From contig ML976683.1 in NCBI GenBank assembly GCA_010015655.1, positions 133,051-197,050 of the forward strand: a DNA stretch of 64,000 nucleotides, read 5' to 3'. The notes under the pieces were generated by a model, which was given only the letters and a program-made list of their open reading frames with translations, had not been told where the DNA came from and did no database searches. Source of the stretch: Bimuria novae-zelandiae CBS 107.79 (lineage: Eukaryota; Ascomycota; Dothideomycetes; Pleosporales; Didymosphaeriaceae). The translations under genes and the position numbers were made by a program. How positions within the stretch are numbered: position 1 is the stretch's first letter; every line of letters begins with the position of its first letter. Shown here piece after piece: positions 55,988-64,000 of this stretch.

Positions 55988-58099
55988 ACGTGTCTGTGCG
56001 CGTGCCGAGCCACTTCGCGTAACGAGCCACCCAACACCTAAAGACTGAATGACTCACTAACTTTGACGCGTCGTAACTCCACCAATATGGGGGCAATTGA
56101 AGATGCGATTGAAGCTATTCAATCTTTGGATCCAGGAGAAAAATTTTCATATAGAAAAATAGCGGCTACCTATGGTGTAGATCGGACTACGTTGTCCCGA
56201 AGACACAAGCGCGTTCAGGCCCCAAATGAAGCCAAGAATATCAACCAGCAGAAACTTACACCACAACAAGAGCAGGAGCTTGTACGATATATCGAAGGAC
56301 TCACAAAGAGACATACACCTCCTACTAGAGAGATGATACAGAATTTTGCCTCTACGATAGCAAAGGAGCCAGTCAGCGAGAGCTAGGTTACCCGCTTTAT
56401 CAACCGACACAGCATTCATCTCATCTCCCAATGGACCGTCGGGATGGACAACAATCGCCACAAAGCTAATTTAGTGGATAAATATCGCCTCTATTTCAAC
56501 CTTCTACATAGTAAGATAGATAAATATCGCATAGATCCTCGTCATATCTACAATATAGATGAAAAAGGCGTCCTGATTGGTATTGTTGGTAGATCAAAGA
56601 GAATATTCAGCAGACGAATGTGGGAGAAGAAGGAGGTTAGGGCATCACTCCAAGATGGCAATCGCGCATGGATCACGCTCCTGGCATGTATCTGCGCTGA
56701 TGGATCAGCTCTGCCGCCAAGCCTTATTTATGAGGCCGCCAACAAGGGCATCCAATCAAGCTGGGTAGAGGATATCAAGGCAGGAGAACATGAAGTCTTT
56801 ATCACCTCATCATCCTCTAGCTGGACGAACAACGATATCAGGCTTGCCTAGCTTAAGCAGGTGTTCGATCGCTGTATAAAAGAGAAGACTCGACGATTAT
56901 ATCGTCTTTTAATTATAGACGGCCACGGATCTCATGTTACTATAGACTTTATTAACTATTATAATAAGTATAAGATCCTGCTTGCTGTCCTGCCTCCTTA
57001 CTTAACTTATACGCTTTAGCCACTTAACGTTACGATATTTAAGCCTCTATTAATAGCATACTCAGCAGAGCTATCACGATACCTTTATAGAAGCTAAGGC
57101 CTAGCTTCTATTACTAAAGACGACTTCTTCCCCTTATTCTAGAATGCGTGGAAGGCCTCCTTTAAGGAATCAACTATCCTTAGCTCTTTTAGAGCCACAG
57201 GCATATCGCCACCTGATCCTAATCCTATCCTAGATAGGTTCGCCCAGGATCAAGAATCAGGCGATAACTCCTCATCAGGGCTTAGCGATCATAACTAGAG
57301 AAAGATGGATAGGCTTGTACGATCAGCAGTAAAGGATCAAGGTAGTTAAGATACAAAGAAGCTTCGTCAATCGCTCTACTACCTATTTGTCCAAAATAAG
57401 CTACTTAAGCATGAGATGGATGGGATTAAGCAGGCACTATCTATTAAGGAGAAGCGCAGAAAGAAGGGCAAGACTCTAGATCTCTAATAGTGCTAAGAGT
57501 ATTAGAGTAGGGCTATCTTATAGTTACTAAGGAAGGTGAGGGAGGCACGTGTTTATTAATCTATTAAGGAACAAGAGGATAAGCAGCAGCAGCTTTAAAA
57601 AGCAAAGATAGTAGAGCTAAAGAAGGCAGCTAAGCTATACAAGGAGAAAATGCAGTAGGAAAAGCGTAATGCGCGAGAGGCAGCTAAGAAGGCGAAGGAG
57701 AAGGAGAGGGCTGAAAAGGCAGCTTAGCGCGCTGCCCAGAAGTCTGCCCGCGACGCAGAAAAAGCTCTACAACTATCCTAAAGGTGTAAGAGAAAGGCTT
57801 CTTAGCCATCTGCACAGAGCAGAAAGCGTCCAAAACGTGTTGTTGATGCTACAGATGTTGGGGAGGCCTCAGAGGGCGCATCTGCTGCCCCGAGCAAATC
57901 TACACGCAGCGGCCGCGACGTCAAGCTTCTAGATAGATTTAAGTAGTGCAAATTAATCGCAGCTATCGATTAACTACCCTAGTAGAAAATCTTATAATAA
58001 TATTGTTTGTGGGTGCTTCTGCAGCCTCATTCTTGCATGAGCTGTTATGGTGTTGGGTGGCTCGTCACGCGAAGTGGCTCGGCACGCGCACGGACACGT
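55988..58099 (+). mobile_element. pogo-type transposon 6, sister of transposon 2
   Basis: 2112 bp with inverted ends ACGTGTC(T/C)GTGCGCGTGCC..., flanked by TA (55,986-55,987; 58,100-58,101). A 14-mer of the form GCGTxxCGAGCCAC occurs twice per end, 17 bp apart. The transposase is closely related to that of transposon 2, but the terminal repeats agree only for about 12 bp at the tip. RIP damage is light in the first 800 bp and stronger after 56,900. Confidence 0.9.
56087..57950 (+). pseudogene. pogo-type transposase, few stops
   Basis: Start at 56,087 (MGAIEDAIEAIQSLDPGE), helix-turn-helix KIAATYGVDRTTLSRRH, then a clean frame to TAG 56,384, where the sister copy has Trp (SESW). The frame continues with NIDEKGVLIGIVGRSKR (56,548 on), then SSWTNNDIRLA to TAG 56,848, and LLIIDGHGSHVTIDF (about 56,910). 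The tail is Lys/Glu/Ala-rich, in pieces, and ends with SGRDVKLLDRFK near 57,940. All stops seen are TAG/TAA at Trp or Gln positions. DDE residues are present but the gene is dead. Confidence 0.8.
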
Positions 58100-58229
58100 T
58101 AGTGTTTCGAGAAAGTATTAGTTAATATATAAGGATATATAAAAGAAAGAGGGAAGGTAATAATAAGATTTTAGGTTTAATAGAACGATATAAGATACTT
58201 TATAACGAAAGGTGGCGCTACAGCCCTAC

Positions 58230-58620
58230 CAAGGATTATGTAATGTCCCATAATGTCCCACACGCCAAGATTATAGGACATTGAGATCACGTAACTGTAC
58301 TATAGAATCCTACATATAACACGTTCAGGATAGTACAGAACCATGGGATATAATAAGATTAGTTATGTATATAGAAACGCTAAGTATGGCCCTTTTATAC
58401 TTATATATAACCTTATTTATAAATCTGTCGTTTATATTATACTTATTTCTTATTAAATTATTATAACTTTGCCTTACTTTTAATACTAACACCCTATTAA
58501 TACGTATAAGCTATTAAAACCCCTTTCTTACCTTATAGTACACTTGCCCGAGAACCAACTTTAGCTCCTTTGAAACTAGCTACCCTTTAGGGACTTAACA
58601 GCTTCTTACGCAAAGCTTTT
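58230..58620 (+). repeat. LTR/leader-like segment shared with 10.2-10.8 kb
   Basis: It contains, in order, AATACTAACACCC, AATACGTATAAGC, CGAGAACCAACTT and CTACCCTTTAGGGAC. The same series occurs on the minus strand at 10,500-10,385 and again near 10,300. This marks two relics of one LTR family. Confidence 0.45.
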
Positions 58621-61600
58621 ATCTCTATTTAATAATAAACTTCTAGGCAATCTAGCGCTTCCTTCTAATAATCTACCGCTTTCCCTAGTTACTATACTCT
58701 AGAGGTAGTGCCTTTTAAAATAATTACTGTATTATCTTTATCGCCTTTATTATCGCTTGTGGTATATAGCTTTGGTCTGTTAGGGTTATTATATTAGGGG
58801 TTGGGGTTAATTTAACGTAATATTACGAAAGTACCGAGTGTAGACATCCTAGTTTAAGACGAGCTAGATTAATATTACTACGTTTAATATTTACGTGTAG
58901 GTATAAGACGTTAAACAAGGAAGAAAGGTTTTTACCCCTATCTAATATAGATATATTTATCTTGCTTAGCTAAGTGCTAATACCTGAATAGCTAGCGTTA
59001 TATCTAATTAATTAAAAGTAAGCTTTAGGGTATAGGCTATTAGACCTTTAACTCATAAAGTATAAGTTTAAAGCTAAAAGCCTAGCTTTTAACTCTCAAT
59101 TGTCTATTAACGTACTATCGCTAACAGTATATCTAGGCTATCAGGTTATCTATAACGCTATCGTGATAGCTTTTTACTAACTACTAAGGTAATGTGTAAC
59201 TATTAATAAATAAAGCATAAGATCTAGATCTTGCTTACAGGATAAGTCTTACTATTTTATAAATATAAGTGTATAAAGGAGGGCAGGCGTACGCATCCTC
59301 CTTAAAAACCTAATTTATGAAAAAGTCCTTTTATAAAGGAGTTAACTACTACTTATGCTAATAGCTAGGCGCGCTTATTATTACACGTTTTAGTTATAAG
59401 GGGCTAAGTTCTCAAGAAGCCAAAGGTGCCAAAAGAATACTTATAAATTTAATAAAAAGTCTAAAGTTAAGCTTCGGGCGTCAAACTTATATATCTAAGG
59501 TTTACATAACTAAAGGTTAAGGATCTAAAGTAATAACTAGGTATAGCCTATCATATGCCTCCATTCCCTCTATTAGGGGTAAAGAAATATCTCTATATTT
59601 TATCTTACTATATAGCTTCGTGATTATTTTATTATCTATTTATAATTCTCTTACTACTATAAATCTTTTACTAGTTCTATTCTCCCGTATTTAATTTTAT
59701 ATTCTTACTATAAGTAGTTATTATAGTAGTGTGTTCGCGCTAGGGCATTTATTTACTATTATATATATAAAATTACTTTTTGTTAAGCTTTTAAATTTTA
59801 CTCTTTTATACTCATTTATTTTGTATCTTAACTTTATATGTTATTACTTTTTACTTTTATCCTAATCTTCTCTAAATTTATAATATAATTTCTCTCCCTA
59901 TTCTAATAAAATAATTAGCCTTTTACGTAATACTTCCTTAGTAAGGACTTCTAAGCGTTAAAAGCTTACTATTAATTTTAATAATATAATAAAAAACGCC
60001 CTGTCCTTATCGCCATTACTTAATTATCAACTTTAAAAGACTAAGCTCTTTAAAAATAAAACTACTATTTTTAACGCTAGCGTAATCCTCTTTAGCTTGC
60101 CTACTACGATATTTAGTTCTTTTATAGCTTATAAAGTAAGTTCTAAACCCTCTTTTATACTTTTTCTTTTTTACTTCTTTCTACTTTCTAACTTGCCTTT
60201 TTATTTTTTTAACATCTTTTTTGGGTTTTTATTACCCTAAGTATATGCACTCGCTAACTTAATAAGCTCAGCTTCTAAAGCCTAGTCTTACTACGCGCGA
60301 TAATTAAGCGCTAGTATATTAATTATATTACTTATAGACGCGTCTATTAGTAAGTGCTAGTAAGTAAGATAGTGTCCTATAAGAAGTACTATACCTATAA
60401 ACTTATTAGCTATACTAAATAAGTATACTTTAGTCTAACTAATTCTACATAATTTTAGGGTGTGCTCTACTAGCTTCTTTCTCTACTTAAATTTAGTCTA
60501 CCTTTAATAAAGTTAGGTATAAAAAGTTTACTAATATTATAGTTATTAGTGCAAGCTATCTTATAAATAAGGTTTTAAAAAGTAGCTAAAAGTGAAAGGC
60601 CTTTCTTACTAACTTTAATATATTTTATTCTACTTATAAGGGTAGTATTAGTAATTACTCTACCTCCTTTAAGAGTAAAATTACTACTATTTCAGGCCCT
60701 ATTACTTTTTTTAAAGCTATTTAGCTCTTAGAGCGTATCACTATTATAATTAAAAAGACTTTTAACTTTTTTTAAGTTTACGCTACTACTAACTTTAAAG
60801 TGTTTAATTAAGAATACTAGAACTCTTTTATAAGTTCCTTTTAGATATTAAAGCTATTTTTAAGTAATATCGTGTTACTCTCAAGCAAGTTTATAGTAGT
60901 AGATAAAAATATTATAATAAATAGTTTTTAAGTAATAGACAATGCCCTTGCAGGCGCTAATATACCTACATAAGCCTACTAAGGCTTACACTAGTAGCTT
61001 TAGGCTATTATAATTAAAAAGTACCTAAGTAAGGAGGATAATAGCTTCCTTAATTTTAGTAGTATATTAGATAATAAAGAAATAGACGTAAACGTTATTA
61101 AAAAAGGTTTTACCATTTTTTAGTAGCTAAAGATACTCCTCCTACCAAGTTTCTCTCTCCTTTTTATCTTTAGTTTACTTTTAAGAATCACTTTTTTCGA
61201 TAAGGGTTATCTTTTATTATTATAAAAACTATTTAGTTTCCTTATTATTTTTAGAAGTCCTAAGAGTTTTTTAAGTCACTTTTTTAAAATTCCTTCTTAA
61301 CTCCCTTCTTTAAGTAGACAGGATTACTTATACCTCCTTTTAACTTAATTCTTCGCCTTGCCTAATACTTAACTTTATCGCTTAATAATATTATTCCTGC
61401 CCTTATTTTAGGCACCTTTATCTAGCTAAGTTTTTTAAATTAGTAAGATACGCATAGTAGAGCCTCCTTTAGGCTTTAGTAAAAGCTAATTTAGGGGAAA
61501 TTATAATAGAATTCTATTAAAAGTTTTCTATTATAATTTAAATATAGCTTAGTAAAGTTCTCTTAATAATTTAATATAGTGGATTAGATAAGGTTCTTAT

Positions 61601-61699
61601 AAGATTCTCAAGTTCTCTAAAGGCAGTTTTTTTACCATGTTAGGTATTCTACTCTCTTACTTTATAGGACTAACGTTTTTTATATATATTAATTATACT

Positions 61700-62430
61700 A
61701 TACTTCTCCTCTCTCTCTTTTATTATAATTGCTTTAGGCTAAGCATTATTAGTAATTTCGCTAAGGAGAGGGTTTAATAAAACTAACTTTAGCTTATTTA
61801 CGGAAAACTTTAGGTGCATACTTGGCGGGACATCTAGTTCTACTACGTAAAAGTTTATTACTTTTTTTATAGTAAACTTTTTTTACTTATAGTTAAGCTT
61901 CGTACTTAAATACTAGTTTTAAAGGTAGTTTTTATACTTTAGCTACACCGTATCTCATTTTTCTTTTTAAAATTAAAGTGTCTTTTTGTTAATAGTTTAC
62001 TAGGCACTTTTATTCTTATTAGGCTACTTTTATTTTACTTAAATAGAGTAAAAAACTTTTTGAAACTTTTTTATTATTACTTTCGTGGCCATCTTTATAT
62101 TAGTATTAAGCATGAAGGCTAATCTCCATACACTAAAGTTCTTAACTAGTTTATTATTCTAGCTATAAGTTAAGAAAATTAAGCGAATATTTATTAATAT
62201 AGCTTTTCGCCCTTCAATAGCTATTTAAGTTATAAAAAGCTACTTTATTTAGTTATCTTATTACTAATTATAATATACCTAGAGGTAGGCTTTAAGAATA
62301 AAGTTTATTTATTCTATTTGCCTATCTATCTTTAAGTTCTTTATTATTAATGGCCTTTAGTTAATGCCTACTTATTTATAGAGTATCGTCTAAAATTCGC
62401 TCACGAACTGTCCCCCGCGGTATAATATAA
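61700..62430 (-). pseudogene. Gypsy integrase 3' part, RIP-killed
   Basis: From 62,422 downwards the minus strand reads RGGQFVSEF, then pieces resembling the LxTAYHPxTDGQIER segment (KIDRQIE), and later FTIKKVINFYVVELDVPPSMH near 61,840, the barrel-like end of a Ty3/Gypsy integrase. Upstream of 62,430 this is cut off by unrelated sequence. Confidence 0.6.
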
Positions 62431-64000
62431 TATAGAAGGGAAAGAAGTAGTCTGTTACTGAGTATTAAAAAAACACTATTATAACTATAGTAATAATTAT
62501 TGTATTAATAAGTGCTAGATATACTATTTTATTAAGCGCTAGCTACGTATTGCCTTCAAAATTAGTAGAAAGCGAAAGGCTTAAAGAGATAATATAATAA
62601 TATTAAAGTCGCTATACACGGTCCTCGAGCTCTATAAGTAAATTTAATAGTGGCTTAATAATATATAGGCGAGAAATATATATAAAATGGATAGGACTAG
62701 CGCTACTTTAGGGGTATGTGCTAACACTAGAGTATTCTCTAGTTGCTAGAGGAAGAAGGCTTATATTTAGTTTTTAAAGAATTATAAATAGGTCTCTATA
62801 ATTAAGTGCGTATGAGTTATAGGGTAGAAACTACGCTACGTAGTTATTTTAAGGTCTAAAGCCCATAGATAAAATAATTTTTCTTATCCTACCTACGTAC
62901 TTGACTAGATTTATGCAACCTCTAAGAACGGATAGACATTAAAAGTAATTAGTATAGAGTGGTATAGCGTATATTTAAACCTAAGATAGCTATATCTAAT
63001 ACCTAGTATAGGGTCTTAATACTTAATGGTTATAATAGCTCTATAAATAGAATTAAGTGAAGCTTTTATACCTGTCTACGCATAGCTTATACGTCTTACA
63101 GTCTTTAGATCTTACTTCTTTCTTCATAATTAAATTAAGTTACTAACACTAAATTTAAGAGCTTATATTACTTAATACTGCCGCGCCTATGAAAAAGGAA
63201 CGCTTTGTTACTTATTATTATTGAGCTAAAGAGATTTATTTTATAAATTATATAATTTTAGCTAGTTAGCAGGTATTTAGTATCTACCTATTTAATATTA
63301 ATTACGTGCTTAGCTTGTCACAGGTCTCTTAGAGGCCTACTACACCTATACGTTAGTAGTAGCCTTAGTAGTAGTTCTAGAGCTTCCTCTTTATTTCCTA
63401 GGACTCTTATAATCTTTATATAGCGTAGCGCAGCATCTAGAGCGTCGAGAATCTAGGTCGTACGACCTGGCTACTCTTATAAATAGTAGGTAAGGCGCTA
63501 GCAGCTATAAATACTAAAGCTATAGGCCAAGAAGTAGATAAAAAATATCTTAAGTGGTAGCTAGAGGTATTTATTTATTAGCGCTAACGTAAGCGCGTTT
63601 AAGTAAACCTAAATTAATACTTTATAAAGGTAAAATGTATTAAAGAAGCTATAGACGCAGTTAAGGCTTTGCTAGCTTAACTACGTAAATCTACTATATT
63701 AAGTACCTCAAAAATAACTACTATAGCTATAGTAGCTATAGCGCTTAAAATTATATATAGTTAATAGTAATTATTAGCAGCGTTGCTAAGATATCGCGTG
63801 TTTTTTATAGGTGTTATATTAGTAATATAAAAAACTCTAAAATCTTATAGAAACTAGTAGAAGATTCCTATTATTAAAGTTTGCCACCTTAAATATTTTT
63901 ATAACTAAAAGAGCTCTAGTTGCAAAGAAATATAAAGACTGTACCTAATTAGGTATAGATTATATACTATACTTAATATAGTAACATAAGCTAATCCTAA

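Larger units (their letters stand above)
58100..64000. repeat. RIP-degraded transposon debris
   Basis: Almost 6 kb of TA-rich DNA without a single sustained frame. Recognisable parts are the LTR-like leader (58,230-58,620) and part of a Gypsy integrase on the minus strand (61,700-62,430). The rest (59-61.7 kb and 62.5-64 kb) cannot be assigned, though 63,300-63,480 is somewhat GC-richer. Confidence 0.6.

Noticed and set aside
1..64000. tRNA and rRNA genes
   Set aside because: I looked for T-loop motifs and conserved rRNA segments by eye and found none that held up; a short hit such as AGTTCGATCC near 2,690 is inside coding sequence.

Overview
The window is filamentous-fungal nuclear DNA, most likely from Pezizomycotina and perhaps Dothideomycetes. 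Genes carry short GT-AG introns (about 50-100 bp, several with a TACTAAC- or CTAAC-like branch site), and the gene families are fungal. Gene islands of about 50-60% GC alternate sharply with long AT-rich tracts full of TA dinucleotides and of TAG/TAA where related proteins have Gln or Trp codons. That is the footprint of repeat-induced point mutation (RIP) acting on transposons.

Layout. The first 8.6 kb is ordinary gene space: the 3' end of a Gln/Pro-rich protein, a 181-bp MITE, a five-exon ZZ-finger/EF-hand membrane protein (988-4334, -), a four-exon short-chain dehydrogenase (4756-5700, -) and a divergent acetamidase-type amidase (6622-8616, +). After an AT-rich block (8.7-11.6 kb) comes a second gene island (11.6-18.9 kb) with damaged metabolic genes: a P450 whose 5' end abuts a transporter fragment and a 195-bp MITE, an intact SDR, a ToxD-like enoyl reductase with a one-base frameshift, and the C-terminal half of an MFS transporter. 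A RIP-mutated piggyBac remnant (19.1-20.7 kb) separates this from a zf-3CxxC protein with an ISG12/IFI6-like segment.

From 22 kb onward almost everything is mobile DNA. A 124-bp palindromic MITE is split at its centre by three pogo/Fot-type transposons in a row (22.1-29.8 kb). One of them carries a 902-bp insert with a 14-bp target duplication. Two small gene relics (a DUF7924-family-like first exon and a Myb-like gene) lie at 29.9-31.8 kb. Then come a complete but dead chromodomain Ty3/Gypsy element (33,987-40,627, 5-bp duplication ATAGT), a dead pogo element holding an intact one (40.7-44.4 kb), a solo-LTR-like island, a second dead Gypsy element (44,948-52,449, duplication GTAGA), a Gypsy fragment split by an un-mutated Tc1/mariner element with an assembly gap (52.5-55.9 kb), another pogo copy (56.0-58.1 kb) and unresolved RIP debris to the end.

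The only apparently intact transposase ORF is at 41,981-43,387. The most interesting pattern is that five of six pogo-type elements, with unrelated terminal sequences, carry a short motif repeated at exactly 17-bp spacing inside each terminal inverted repeat. All splice models and family names were made by eye; no database was searched.
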